DNA of 64,000 nt from Planotetraspora kaengkrachanensis (lineage in GTDB: Bacteria; Actinomycetota; Actinomycetes; Streptosporangiales; Streptosporangiaceae): NCBI RefSeq assembly GCF_016862895.1, contig NZ_BONV01000001.1:186001-250000 (forward strand). Direction: 5' to 3'. Positions 45,049-54,068 of the stretch are shown here, piece by piece; within the stretch, counting starts at the first letter, position 1; every line of letters begins with the position of its first letter. The notes below the pieces were generated by a model. The model was not told the DNA's origin, did no database searches, and saw only the letters and a program-made list of their open reading frames with translations. The position numbers were made by a program, and so were the translations under genes.

Positions 45049-46521
45049 TCACCTGCGGCGCATCAGCGCGACGAACATGGCGTCGGTCCCGTGCCGGTGC
45101 GGCCAGAACTGCGCGTACGGCCCATCTCCCAGGTCGGGGACCTCGGGCAGGAACTCCCGCGCGTCCAGCATGTCCACCCGGTCGGCGACGCCGTCCACGA
45201 CCGCACGCGTCTCGGCGAGGTGCGGCGAGCAGGTGACGTAGGCGACCACTCCGCCGGGCCGTACCGACTCGAGCGCGGAGTCGAGCAGGCGGCGCTGCAG
45301 CGACGTCAGCTCGGGCACGCTCCGTGGGTCTCGCCGCCAGCGGGCCTCCGGCCGCCTGCGCAGCGCGCCGAGCCCCGTGCAGGGAGCGTCGAGCATCACC
45401 CGGTCGAAGGCTCCGGGACGCCACGGCGGCCGGGTCCCGTCCGCGGTCACCACCTCGGCGTCCTTGGTGGTGCTCCACACCAGGCGGGCGCGGTGATACT
45501 GCGCGTCCGCGGCCAGCAGGTGTCCCCCGCCCTGTACGGCGAGCGCGTCCAGCAGCCCGGCCTTGCCGCCCGGTCCCGCGCACATGTCGAGCCATCGGCC
45601 GTCCCGGTCGAGCGGCACCCTCGTGAGCGCGAGGGCCACGAGCTGGCTCGCCTCGTCCTGGACGGCAGCGCGCGCCTCCCCGATCGCCCGCAGCGAACCG
45701 GGGTCGCCCTCGGTCAGGTAGACGCCGTACGGCGAGTACCTGGCCCGCTCGCCTCCCGCCTCGACGAGCTCCTCGACGGAGCAGCGCCCGGGACGGGCCA
45801 CCAGGGCGACGCGCGGCCGGTCGTTGTCCGCCGCCAAGGCCAGGGCCGTGTCGTCGACGTCGCCTCCCAGCGCGTCGCGGAGCGCGCCGACGATCCAGCG
45901 CGGATGGCTGTGGACGACCGAGAGGTGACCGACGGGGTCCTCCTCACGCGGAGGGGCGACGATCGCGAGCCACTCCTCGAGCGTCCGTCCGGCGACCTTG
46001 CGCAACACGGCGTTGGCGTAGCGGGACGGCCCCGTCCCGACCCGGAGCCGCACGAGGTCGATGGTGGCGCTCACGGCGGCGTGCGGGGGGATGCGGGTCT
46101 TGAGCAGCTGGTGGACGCCGAGCCTGATGGCGTCGAGCAACGGCGGGTCCACGTGCTCGGGTGCACGGTCGCTGCACGCCGCGATGATCTCGTCGTAGGT
46201 GCCGAGGCCGCGCAGGGTGCCGTAGGCGAGCTCGGTGGCGAGTGCGGCGTCGCGCCCGCCCAGCCGCCGCTGCCGCAGCAGTGAGGGCATGAGCAGGTTG
46301 GCGTACGCGTCGCGTTCGTCGACGGCCCGCATGAGGTCGTAGGCGGCGTTGCGGGCCTCGTCCCTCGTCGGGCGCGGGGGCCGGCGACGGCCTCCCGAAG
46401 CGCCGCCTCCGCGTCCCTGAGAACCTCCACGCCCCTGAGAGCCTCCGCCACGGCCCCGGGAGCCTCCCGACGCGCCCTGCGTGCCCCTGGCGGCTCCTCC
46501 GCCGCCCGTCTGACCGCTCAT
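45049..46521 (-). CDS. rsmB: 16S rRNA (cytosine967-C5)-methyltransferase RsmB
   Basis: 490 residues. Residues 1-50 are a Gly/Arg/Ser-rich tail (GGGSQGRGGSQGRGG). Then an N-terminal NusB-like domain (RNAAYDLMRAVDERDAYANLLMPSLL), a linker, and the methyltransferase: SAM motif WLDMCAGPGGKAGLLD, motif IV MLDAPCTGLGALRRRPEARW with one catalytic Cys, and motif VI AYVTCSPHLAETRAVVD with the nucleophile Cys in TCSP. Lies 6 bases upstream of nothing else but next to fmt on the same strand (7-base gap). Confidence 0.95.
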   Translation of the reverse strand: MSGQTGGGGAARGTQGASGGSRGRGGGSQGRGGSQGRGGGASGGRRRPPRPTRDEARNAAYDLMRAVDERDAYANLLMPSLLRQRRLGGRDAALATELAYGTLRGLGTYDEIIAACSDRAPEHVDPPLLDAIRLGVHQLLKTRIPPHAAVSATIDLVRLRVGTGPSRYANAVLRKVAGRTLEEWLAIVAPPREEDPVGHLSVVHSHPRWIVGALRDALGGDVDDTALALAADNDRPRVALVARPGRCSVEELVEAGGERARYSPYGVYLTEGDPGSLRAIGEARAAVQDEASQLVALALTRVPLDRDGRWLDMCAGPGGKAGLLDALAVQGGGHLLAADAQYHRARLVWSTTKDAEVVTADGTRPPWRPGAFDRVMLDAPCTGLGALRRRPEARWRRDPRSVPELTSLQRRLLDSALESVRPGGVVAYVTCSPHLAETRAVVDGVADRVDMLDAREFLPEVPDLGDGPYAQFWPHRHGTDAMFVALMRRR

Positions 46522-46527
46522 CGCCGC

Positions 46528-47457
46528 TCAGCCCAGCCGGTCCTGGCCGGAGACGCGGACACCGCGCGCCCATTCGGCCGAGGACATGACGCGCTTGCCC
46601 TGGGGCTGCACGTCGCCCAGCTCGACCGGGTGCGTTCCCGTCCCGACGAGCACGGCTTTCTTGGATGCGGCGATCTCCCCCGGCTCGAGTTCGCCCGCCT
46701 CGGGCGCGAGCCGTACAGGGCCGAGCTTGACGCGCTGGCCCCGGAAGTCCGTCCACGCGCCGGGGGCCGGTGTGCAGGCGCGGACGAGCCGGTCCACCCG
46801 CATGGCGGGCGCCGACCAGTCCACCCTGCCGTCCTCCACGTCGATCTTGGGCGCGATGCTCACGCCGTCCGCGGGCTGCGGCCGCGCCTCGAGGACGCCG
46901 TCCTCGACGCCGTCGAGCGTCGCCACGAGCAGTCCGGCACCCGACTCCGCGAGCCGGGCGAGCAGGTCGCCGCTGGTGTCGTCCGGCCGGATCTCCTCGG
47001 TCACCACGCCGAAGACGGGCCCGGCGTCGAGTTCCTTCACGATCTGGAACGTCGACGCCCCCGTGATCTCGTCGCCGTGCAGGACGGCGTGCTGGACCGG
47101 GGCCGCTCCCCGCCATGCCGGCAGCACGGAGAAGTGCAGATTTATCCATCCATGAGCAGGGATGTCCAGCGCGGCCTGCGGGAGCAGCGCTCCATAGGCG
47201 ACGACGGGACAACAATCCGGGCCGATCTCACGCAGGCGGTCGAGGAAGGCCGGATCTCCGGCCTTCGCCGGCTTGAGGACCTCGATGCCCGCCTCCTCGG
47301 CGAGCTGGGCCACCGGGCTGGGATGGAGCTGCCGCCCCCGCCCCGACTGCGCGTCCGGACGGGTCACGACCGCCACGACCTCGTGGCGGGGCGAGTCCAG
47401 CAGGGCGCGCAGAGAGGCGAGCGAGGTGTCCGGCGTGCCGGCGAAGACCAGGCGCAC
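46528..47457 (-). CDS. fmt: Methionyl-tRNA formyltransferase
   Basis: 309 residues from GTG 47457. Formylates initiator Met-tRNA with 10-formyl-THF. Seen: [51 protein letters not shown], the catalytic [25 protein letters not shown], and [19 protein letters not shown]-terminal tRNA-binding barrel follows. The frame is open upstream through def as shadow. The GTG overlaps the def stop by one base (TAGTG). Confidence 0.96.
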   Translation of the reverse strand: MRLVFAGTPDTSLASLRALLDSPRHEVVAVVTRPDAQSGRGRQLHPSPVAQLAEEAGIEVLKPAKAGDPAFLDRLREIGPDCCPVVAYGALLPQAALDIPAHGWINLHFSVLPAWRGAAPVQHAVLHGDEITGASTFQIVKELDAGPVFGVVTEEIRPDDTSGDLLARLAESGAGLLVATLDGVEDGVLEARPQPADGVSIAPKIDVEDGRVDWSAPAMRVDRLVRACTPAPGAWTDFRGQRVKLGPVRLAPEAGELEPGEIAASKKAVLVGTGTHPVELGDVQPQGKRVMSSAEWARGVRVSGQDRLG

Positions 47458-48005
47458 TACAGGGCCTTCCCATGCGTGGCGTGCGGAGACAGCTTCACGG
47501 CGGGCGCCGACAGGCCGCTCCACTCCGCCTCGCGCACGGCCTTCATCGCCAGCTTGCGCTGCTTGGCGTCCATCCGGTCGATGAACAGCACCCCGTCGAG
47601 ATGGTCGGTCTCGTGCTGGAAGCACCGGGCCATGAGGTCGGTGCCCTCGAGGGTGATCGGCTCACCGTGCATGTCGACGCCCTTGGCCACGGCCCGGATG
47701 GCGCGCGGCGTCGGGAAGGCCAGCCCGGGGAACGACAGGCACCCCTCCTCGCCCTCCTCGTCGAGCTCGTCGGACAGGTCGAGGTCGGGATTGATCAGAT
47801 GACCCAGCTGCTCGTCGACGTAGTAGGTGAAGACCCGCAGGCCCACACCGATCTGCGGCGCGGCGAGCCCGGCGCCGGGCGCGTCCATCATCGTGTCGGT
47901 GAGGTCCTTGACGAGCTTGCGCAGCTCCTTGTCGAAGTCGACCACCGGCTCCGCCGGGGTGCGCAGCACCGGGTCGCCGAACAGGCGGATCGGCTGGATC
48001 GCCAA
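47457..48005 (-). CDS. def: Peptide deformylase
   Basis: 182 residues. Metalloenzyme removing the formyl group from nascent chains. All three motifs are intact: [21 protein letters not shown] and QHETDHLDG (HExxH metal site). The C-terminal extension after [11 protein letters not shown] is usual for actinobacterial type I enzymes. ATG 48005. Functional partner of fmt, immediately downstream. Confidence 0.97.
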   Translation of the reverse strand: MAIQPIRLFGDPVLRTPAEPVVDFDKELRKLVKDLTDTMMDAPGAGLAAPQIGVGLRVFTYYVDEQLGHLINPDLDLSDELDEEGEEGCLSFPGLAFPTPRAIRAVAKGVDMHGEPITLEGTDLMARCFQHETDHLDGVLFIDRMDAKQRKLAMKAVREAEWSGLSAPAVKLSPHATHGKAL

Positions 48006-48048
48006 CGGTGGACTCCATTCACGTCGTGTTCTGCGGGATCTCCACAGT

Positions 48049-49263
48049 TTACGGGCGCGAACGGGCCTTCATCGCCGTCTTCCTCGCCACCTTGGCGATC
48101 ACGGGGTCGGGGTGGTGCGCGCTGAGCATCTCCAGGACGGCGAGCGCGTCGGGATGGTCGCTGCGCCCCATGGCGGGCATCAGCGACAGCAGGTCCTCGC
48201 CGAGGATGTCGTACTGCGTCATCGAGTCGACCGGAGCGGTGATGTAGAGCAGGGCGGCGAGGGTGTCCACGGCCACCCAGGCGCCGTCGCCCTCCCCCAG
48301 CGCCGGCGCGTCGAGGTCCCGCACGCCGAGCCAGGCCGCGGCGTAGCGCGACATCATGGGCTCGTCGAGCGCCTCGCGGACGGCGGGCTCCGCCTCCGGG
48401 CCGAGCTCCTCCAGGATGGTCCCCGCCGTGCCCCGCTGGGCGGCGTTCCCGGAGGCCGCGATCTTGATCAGCTCGCGGGCGGCGTCCTCGGGGATCCGCT
48501 GCTCCAGCCACAGCGTGGCCGCGCTCGCGGACGCCTTGCCCTGCAGCATCGAGTCGACCAGCTCCGCGGCGGTCAGCGCCGCGAACCCGGCGACCTCGTG
48601 CAGCGAGGGCGCGTCATGGCCCTCCCTGAGCAGGTCTCGGCGCACGGCCCACACGCCGGGCTGGGTGAGCCTGACGAGGTCGCCGGTCACCTCGATCAGC
48701 CCGCAGTACTCCAGCAGCCGCATGGCCTCGGTCAGCTCCCCGGGCAGCGTCATCCGCAGCCGCTTGAGCTCCGCCTGGCGCGCCTCACAGCCGACCTCGT
48801 GCGCCTGGAGGATGCCGGTGGCCAGCGCCGAGACCGGCATGCCGTCGCGGACCGAGTAGATCGTCGCCAGGATCTCGGTGAGATGCTCGTCGACGACGCC
48901 CGAGCCGGTGAGGCCCTCTTCCGTGCGGTCGAGCACGTCCATCACCACGCCGTCCCAGAACTCCATGGGGTCGGCGACGCCGGGCCCTGGACGGGCTCCC
49001 GCTCGGGTGATCTCGATCAGCCGGCCGTTCACGGCCACGACCCACAACAGGTGGAGCCGTCCGGCGGCCAGGCCCAGCTCGGCGACGGCGGCGCGCGCGT
49101 CGTCGGCGGTCAGCAGGCCGTCTTCCGTGACCTCACGGACTCCCGTCCATGCGGCCAGGCGTTGGGCGTCCCGTACCAGGGGGATCGCCTGCACCGCGTG
49201 AGTCAGCTCCGCATCGGGGGCGAGCTCGACCGGCGGAAAGGTGAGCACGTCGCTGTCGGCCAT
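48049..49263 (-). CDS. Uncharacterised HEAT-like repeat protein, paralogue 1
   Basis: 404 residues, soluble, very rich in Ala/Leu/Glu and probably all-helical. Not a family I can name. Visible segments: AVQAIPLVRDAQRLAAWTG near residue 22, IYSVRDGMPVSALATGIL, LLEYCGLIEVTGDLVRLTQPGVWAVRRDLL (winged-helix-like), then helical repeats and a basic tail HPDALAVLEMLSAHHPDPVIAKVARKTAMKARSRP. The same blocks occur in the next gene, so the two are tandem paralogues. Lies 44 bases upstream of def, same strand; probably co-transcribed. Confidence 0.85.
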   Translation of the reverse strand: MADSDVLTFPPVELAPDAELTHAVQAIPLVRDAQRLAAWTGVREVTEDGLLTADDARAAVAELGLAAGRLHLLWVVAVNGRLIEITRAGARPGPGVADPMEFWDGVVMDVLDRTEEGLTGSGVVDEHLTEILATIYSVRDGMPVSALATGILQAHEVGCEARQAELKRLRMTLPGELTEAMRLLEYCGLIEVTGDLVRLTQPGVWAVRRDLLREGHDAPSLHEVAGFAALTAAELVDSMLQGKASASAATLWLEQRIPEDAARELIKIAASGNAAQRGTAGTILEELGPEAEPAVREALDEPMMSRYAAAWLGVRDLDAPALGEGDGAWVAVDTLAALLYITAPVDSMTQYDILGEDLLSLMPAMGRSDHPDALAVLEMLSAHHPDPVIAKVARKTAMKARSRP

Positions 49264-49286
49264 TCCAGCAACTTACTCCACACGCG

Positions 49287-50960
49287 TTACCGGATGCCCC
49301 GCGAACGTGCCTTGAACGCCGCCTTTCGGGCAGCTTTCGCTGCCGCTTTGTCAGGAAGCGTGTTGCCGAGAAGCTCGAGGACCTCGACGACGTCAGGGTG
49401 GTCCACCTGCCACATGTCGTCGATCAGATGGGCGGGAGGACCTGACACCGCGATGTTCTCCGCGAAGCCCTCGGGATCGGCCTCGGCCGCGGGAAGGGCG
49501 AGCGCGAGCATGTCGACGCTGAGCCACAACACCTCGTCCTGGGTCATGGCCGGAGCGTCGAGCCCGCGCGCGGACAGCCAGTGGATCGCGTGCGGCCGCA
49601 ACTCGGCGTCGCCGAGCTTGGCGCGCACCACGCCGGCGGCCTCCTCCCCCAGCCGGTCGACGATCGTTACGGCGATGCCGCGGACCTCGGCGGGCGCGCC
49701 CGCGACCGCCACGAGCAGCTCGGCCGCGGCCGCCTCGGGCGTGCGCCTCGACAACCACGCGACGATGTCCCGCTCCGCCACCTCGGTCGGGAGCCCGTCG
49801 GTGATCAGCCCGGCGATCAGACCGCTCGCGTCCCCCTCGGCCAGGTCCGCCGCGATGGGCGCGGACACGCCCATCGCCTCGTATCTCGCGCGGAGCCCCC
49901 ACAGCCCGTGGGCGGTCAGGGTGAGGCCGTCGTCGTCGTACTGGACCGTTCCCGCGTGTGCGAGGTCATGGAAGGCCCTTTCCAGCTGGTCGACAGGACG
50001 GTCGTCCGCGACCTCCTCGAGGTAGTCGCGGATCGCCTCCAGGGGAACCGGAGCCTGCAGCCGGTAGAGCAGGTCGTGGATGGAATAGATCTCCTCGTCG
50101 ACGACCTCCACGCCGGTGACGCCGGTCGGCGCCTCGACCAGGAAGTCCACCGTGCCCGTCCAGAGGGTGAGGACCTCGTCGTCGGGCAGGGAGCCGAGCG
50201 GCAGGAGCCCTTCCCCGGCAAAGACGGCGGTGCCCTCCAACCGGGCCAGTCCCAGGTCGAGCGCGAGCCGCCAGGCGAGGGCAGGCCGGCCGACGCCGTG
50301 CTCGGTCAGCTCCCGCGCGTCCTTGACCCGCAACGTCCTGCGCACGGTCGTGGTGCGCCCCTCGTCGGCCATCCAGGCGGCGACGCGGTGGGCGTCCTGG
50401 AGCAGCGGAACCTCCCGTACGGCTCTCGCGACCTCCTGCGGGGACGCCAGCCGTACCGGCGGCAGCGGCGCGTAGCCCGGGCGGTCGAACCCCTCTCCCG
50501 CGGCCTCGTCGAGCGAGTCCCGCGCCGGGTCCGCCCCGCCGTCCGCCAGGTCGAGCGAGTCGGCCCCGATCGCGCTGAAGATGCTCTTGGCCATGCCGAA
50601 CTTGGTGGTGTCCGCCAGCGCGCGGGGCATCTCCGGCTCGATCGCGTCGATCGTGGTGCGCATCCGGGCGGCCGACTTGATGCCGATCTCACCGGTGTCC
50701 AGCAGGAACTCGACCAGCGTCCGCGCCGCCGCCACGGTCTCCGGCGCGCTCTCCGGCGGGGCGATCACCTTACGGGGATAGATCTCCAGCAGGAGTTCCT
50801 CGAACGTGCCCGCGCGGAAGTCGCCGAGCTCGTCGACCTCCAGGTAGTCGCTGGCGTAGTCGCACAGCAACCGCACCTCGTCGACGTCGACCTCGACGCC
50901 CTTCTCGTGCCCCCACGCGCGAAGGCCTTCGATGGCCAGGTTCACCCATTCGATCGACAC
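49287..50960 (-). CDS. Uncharacterised HEAT-like repeat protein, paralogue 2
   Basis: 557 residues. The first 150 residues (from IEWVNLAIEGLRAWGHEKGVEVDVDE) have no counterpart in paralogue 1; from about residue 165 it matches it block for block: AVREVPLLQDAHRVAAWMA, VVDEEIYSIHDLLYRLQAPVPLEAI, DLAHAGTVQYDDDGLTLTAHGLWGLRARYEAMG, HWLSARGLDAPAM and the tail HPDVVEVLELLGNTLPDKAAAKAARKAAFKARSRGIR. Domain order suggests a regulatory N-terminal domain added to a shared repeat scaffold. Function unknown; sits between priA and paralogue 1, 23 bases from the latter. Confidence 0.85.
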   Translation of the reverse strand: MSIEWVNLAIEGLRAWGHEKGVEVDVDEVRLLCDYASDYLEVDELGDFRAGTFEELLLEIYPRKVIAPPESAPETVAAARTLVEFLLDTGEIGIKSAARMRTTIDAIEPEMPRALADTTKFGMAKSIFSAIGADSLDLADGGADPARDSLDEAAGEGFDRPGYAPLPPVRLASPQEVARAVREVPLLQDAHRVAAWMADEGRTTTVRRTLRVKDARELTEHGVGRPALAWRLALDLGLARLEGTAVFAGEGLLPLGSLPDDEVLTLWTGTVDFLVEAPTGVTGVEVVDEEIYSIHDLLYRLQAPVPLEAIRDYLEEVADDRPVDQLERAFHDLAHAGTVQYDDDGLTLTAHGLWGLRARYEAMGVSAPIAADLAEGDASGLIAGLITDGLPTEVAERDIVAWLSRRTPEAAAAELLVAVAGAPAEVRGIAVTIVDRLGEEAAGVVRAKLGDAELRPHAIHWLSARGLDAPAMTQDEVLWLSVDMLALALPAAEADPEGFAENIAVSGPPAHLIDDMWQVDHPDVVEVLELLGNTLPDKAAAKAARKAAFKARSRGIR

Positions 50961-51000
50961 AGGGAGACGCTAACGGGTTACTGACAGCATCGCGAATCGG

Positions 51001-53082
51001 TCAGATCAGGTCCAGCGGATCGATGTTCACACGTACCACGTCAGCCGCTTTGCGCGCGGACCGGACGCCGCCCGCCCCCTTGAGCGCCCTGGCCAGCTTC
51101 GATCCCCGATCGCGCGAAATCCTGACCATGGCCCGCTCCAGGCCGCCGTCGACCGGCACGGGGCCCAGGACCTGCGCGCCCCCGGGCAGCTCGGTGTCGG
51201 CCAGCATCTCCCTGACGGCCGTGGGGGTGCCGGTCAGCGTGGCCATCCGCACCGCGGGCGGGAACCCGAGCTCGGCTCGGTCGGCGAGCTCGCGCTCGGA
51301 GAAGGTGACGGGATCCCACCGCAGCAGCGCCTGCACCGCCGGTACCGCGGAATCGGCCAGCACGACGACCTCGGCTCCCGGTCGCGTGAGCGCCGCGGCG
51401 TTCATCCACCGCCGCAGCGCCTCCTCCCCCGCGCGAAGGTCGGGCCGGCCGAGCAGGGCCCACCCGTCGAGCAGCACGGCGGCCGCGTACCCGTCCGCGG
51501 GCATCGGCTCGGCCCCCGGCGTGGCGACGACCAGCGCGGGGGCCGCGCCGACCGTGGCCAGGACGCCGTCCCGGCCCGAGGTCTTGACCGTGACCGAGGG
51601 GAACGCCCGGCCCAGTTCCTCGGCGGTGCGCCGGGCGCCGACCACGACGGCACGGACCCGGTCGCCGCCGCAGGCGGAGCAGCGCCAGTCCCCCGCCACC
51701 CGCCCGCACCACCGGCAGTACGGCATGGCATGGCCGTTGCGCAGGGCGAGCGGCCCCCCGCACACCGGCCCGTCCTGCGCGCCGCCGGTGATCGCGCCGC
51801 ACCGGGCGGGGGTGCGGCACTGGCGGCAGGCGAGCGCGGGCAGGTAGCCCCGTCGCGGAACCTGGACGAGCACCGGGCCGCTCTCCAGCCCCTGTTTGAG
51901 GGTCCGCCACGCCAGGTTGGGGAGCCGGGCCGCGCGCGCCGCCTCGTCGCGGGAGAGCTCTGCGTCGTCCCCGGTGGGACGGATCCTGGGCGCCCGCGCC
52001 CTGACCTCCTCGCGCCGCGGCGTGAGCGGCGCCGCCCACCCCGTCGCGACGAGCTGGGTGGCCTCGGCCGTCCGCGCGTAACCGCCGATCAGCATGGCGG
52101 CCTCCGCGCGATGAGCGCGCAGTGCAAGCACCTCACGGGCGTGCGGGTACGGCGCCAGCCGTTCCGCGTGCACGTCGTCGCCGTCGTCCCAGATGACGAC
52201 GAGCCCCAGGCGTTCGACGGGGGCGAACGCGGCTGCGCGGGTGCCGACCACGGTGCCGACCTCGCCCCGCAACGGCTTGAGCCAGCGGCGGTAACGTTCG
52301 GCCGGGCCGAGGTCCGCGGTGATCGCGACGTGCGGAATGCCGGCGAGCGCCCGCTCGGCCACGGCGACGTCCTTGCCGTCCGGCACGACCACCACCACGC
52401 CGCGCCCGCTCGCCAGGGTGACGCGCACCGCGGCGGCGACGGCCGCCGGCCACGCCGGTCCCTCCGCGTCCGTTCCCGGGAGCGCGGACCAGACGGCGCG
52501 CGGGGCCCGTCCGGCCGCGAGAGCGGTCAGGAACGAGTGCCCGGCCGCATAGGCCGCCCAGGCCCTCTCACCGGCCTGCTCGTGGCCGTCAGGCCCCTGT
52601 GGGCCCGTCTCCCCGGCCGCGGCCTCCGCGCGCGGCTCCGCCTCCACCCGGGCGTGGCGGGGCGGTACGGCCAGGCGCAGGACGTCGGACATCGTCCCGG
52701 CGTAGCGGTCGGCGACCGCTCTGGCGAGGCACGCGATCTCGGACGTCAGGACCGGCTCGGGCGAGATCACGCGATCGAGGAACGACAGCCTGCCCTTGTG
52801 GTCGCTTCGCTCAGCCCGTTCGAGGATGAATCCGTCGGTCAGCTGGCCGGAGAAGCGCACCCGCACCCGGCAGCCGGGCACGGCGTCCGCGGCCAGTTCC
52901 GCGGGCACCAGGTAGTCGAAGGGCCGGTCCAGGTGAGGCAGCGGGGAGTCGATCGCGACCCGCGCGACCGGCGACTCCTCCGCGGCCTGCTTCGTCCCCT
53001 TCTCCCGGGTGCGCCGGGAGGCCTTCCTCGGATCGGGAAGGAGCGCCTCCTGGGGATAGGGTTCGCTGGTCGGCTCGGTCAC
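51001..53082 (-). CDS. priA: PriA-family primosomal protein lacking helicase motifs
   Basis: 693 residues. N-terminal DNA-binding domain (VARVAIDSPLPHLDRPFDYLVPAELAADAVPGCRVRVRFSGQLTDGFIL) and eight zinc Cys at about 415-475 (CRQCRTPARCG to WRCSACGG) are PriA-like. At the Walker A site near residue 200 the sequence is ALPGTDAEGPAWPAAV, without GxGKT; at the DEEH position near 298 it is IWDDGDDVH, and GSATP reads GGYAR. So ATP hydrolysis is unlikely. The frame is complete, hence not a pseudogene. Actinobacterial PriA is known to be atypical in this way; a scaffold role in restart is inferred. Confidence 0.9.
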   Translation of the reverse strand: MTEPTSEPYPQEALLPDPRKASRRTREKGTKQAAEESPVARVAIDSPLPHLDRPFDYLVPAELAADAVPGCRVRVRFSGQLTDGFILERAERSDHKGRLSFLDRVISPEPVLTSEIACLARAVADRYAGTMSDVLRLAVPPRHARVEAEPRAEAAAGETGPQGPDGHEQAGERAWAAYAAGHSFLTALAAGRAPRAVWSALPGTDAEGPAWPAAVAAAVRVTLASGRGVVVVVPDGKDVAVAERALAGIPHVAITADLGPAERYRRWLKPLRGEVGTVVGTRAAAFAPVERLGLVVIWDDGDDVHAERLAPYPHAREVLALRAHRAEAAMLIGGYARTAEATQLVATGWAAPLTPRREEVRARAPRIRPTGDDAELSRDEAARAARLPNLAWRTLKQGLESGPVLVQVPRRGYLPALACRQCRTPARCGAITGGAQDGPVCGGPLALRNGHAMPYCRWCGRVAGDWRCSACGGDRVRAVVVGARRTAEELGRAFPSVTVKTSGRDGVLATVGAAPALVVATPGAEPMPADGYAAAVLLDGWALLGRPDLRAGEEALRRWMNAAALTRPGAEVVVLADSAVPAVQALLRWDPVTFSERELADRAELGFPPAVRMATLTGTPTAVREMLADTELPGGAQVLGPVPVDGGLERAMVRISRDRGSKLARALKGAGGVRSARKAADVVRVNIDPLDLI

Positions 53083-53140
53083 GTCTACGTCCTACCAGAC
53101 CACGCCGACGCGGGACGCACGGCTACGGGCTGACGGTGTC

Positions 53141-53812
53141 ATGAACAGCGAGAACAGACTTCCGGTTTGGCTGCGGGAGACCGAGGCGGAGGGCCGTTGG
53201 ACGGCCGCCGCCGCGGTCATCGTCGTGATCGTCATCCATGTGCTGCTCCGGACGACGCTCGACGTCAGCCCCCTGTGGCTCATGCCCGCGCTCGAGTCCG
53301 CCCTGCTCGTCGGCCTCATCGTCGCCAACCCGGTGAGCTTCACCCGGGAGAGCCGCTTCCTGCGGGCGTCCAGCATCGCCTTGATCGGCGTCATCAGTGC
53401 GGCCAACGCCTGGATCCTCGTCCGTGAGGTCGTCAGGCTGGTCGGAGGCCACGAGCACGACGCCGCCAGGCTGCTCGCGACGGGTGCCGGGGTCTGGATC
53501 ATCAACGTCCTGCTCTTCGCGTTGTGGTACTGGGAGCTCGACCGGGGCGGGCCGGTCGCCAGGTCCAAGGCCCGCTGCCGCTACCCCGACTTCCTGTTCC
53601 CGCAGATGACCCAGCACGAGGTGGCCCCGCCTGACTGGCGGCCGACCTTCGCCGACTACTTCTACCTCGCGTTCACGAACGCCACCGCGTTCAGCCCCAC
53701 GGACGTGATGCCGCTGTCGCGCTGGGCCAAGATGGTGATGCTCGTCCAGTCGGCGACGTCACTGATCGTGGTGGCGCTGGTGATCGCCAGAGCCATCAAC
53801 GTCCTCGCCTAG
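53141..53812 (+). CDS. DUF1345-like membrane protein
   Basis: 223 residues, about four to six helices (AAAVIVVIVIHVLLR, LESALLVGLIVANPVSF, RASSIALIGVISAANAWILV, LLATGAGVWIINVLLFALWYWELD and a C-terminal helix). The end, YFYLAFTNATAFSPTDVMPLSRWAKMVMLVQSATSLIVVALVIARAINVL, resembles the pore segment of two-helix ion channels but without a TVGYG filter. Function unknown. Starts at ATG 53141, 58 bases from the divergent priA start. Confidence 0.8.
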   Translation: MNSENRLPVWLRETEAEGRWTAAAAVIVVIVIHVLLRTTLDVSPLWLMPALESALLVGLIVANPVSFTRESRFLRASSIALIGVISAANAWILVREVVRLVGGHEHDAARLLATGAGVWIINVLLFALWYWELDRGGPVARSKARCRYPDFLFPQMTQHEVAPPDWRPTFADYFYLAFTNATAFSPTDVMPLSRWAKMVMLVQSATSLIVVALVIARAINVLA

Positions 53813-53924
53813 CGTCCCGTCCCGGCAGGCCGATGACGCTGCCGGTGACGCTGCCGGCGGGTGACCGGTTCCACGGCCCCTCGCCGGACGTGCCCCTGCG
53901 GAACGGTCCTTCCCGGCGAAACAC

Positions 53925-53957
53925 GAAACGGCGCCCGCACGGAGCGGGCGCCGTTTC
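53925..53957. terminator. Bidirectional terminator with perfect 14-bp stem
   Basis: GAAACGGCGCCCGC (53925-53938), loop ACGGA, GCGGGCGCCGTTTC (53944-53957). The arms end in AAA/TTT, so an A/T tract is present on both strands. It lies between the DUF1345-like gene (stop 53812) and the metK stop (54069), which converge on it. Confidence 0.88.
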
Positions 53958-54068
53958 ACGTAGTCGATACCAGCCGACAGCGCGGTTCAGTGCCGACTGT
54001 CGGTGTCGGCGCCACTGCGACGCCGGTCGGCGCGGGCCAACGTCAGCCGGCGGACCGCTTGCCGATCG

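Noticed and set aside
51001-53082. priA as a pseudogene
   Set aside because: The frame is uninterrupted over 693 codons, the zinc Cys are conserved and helicase motif loss is usual in actinobacterial PriA.
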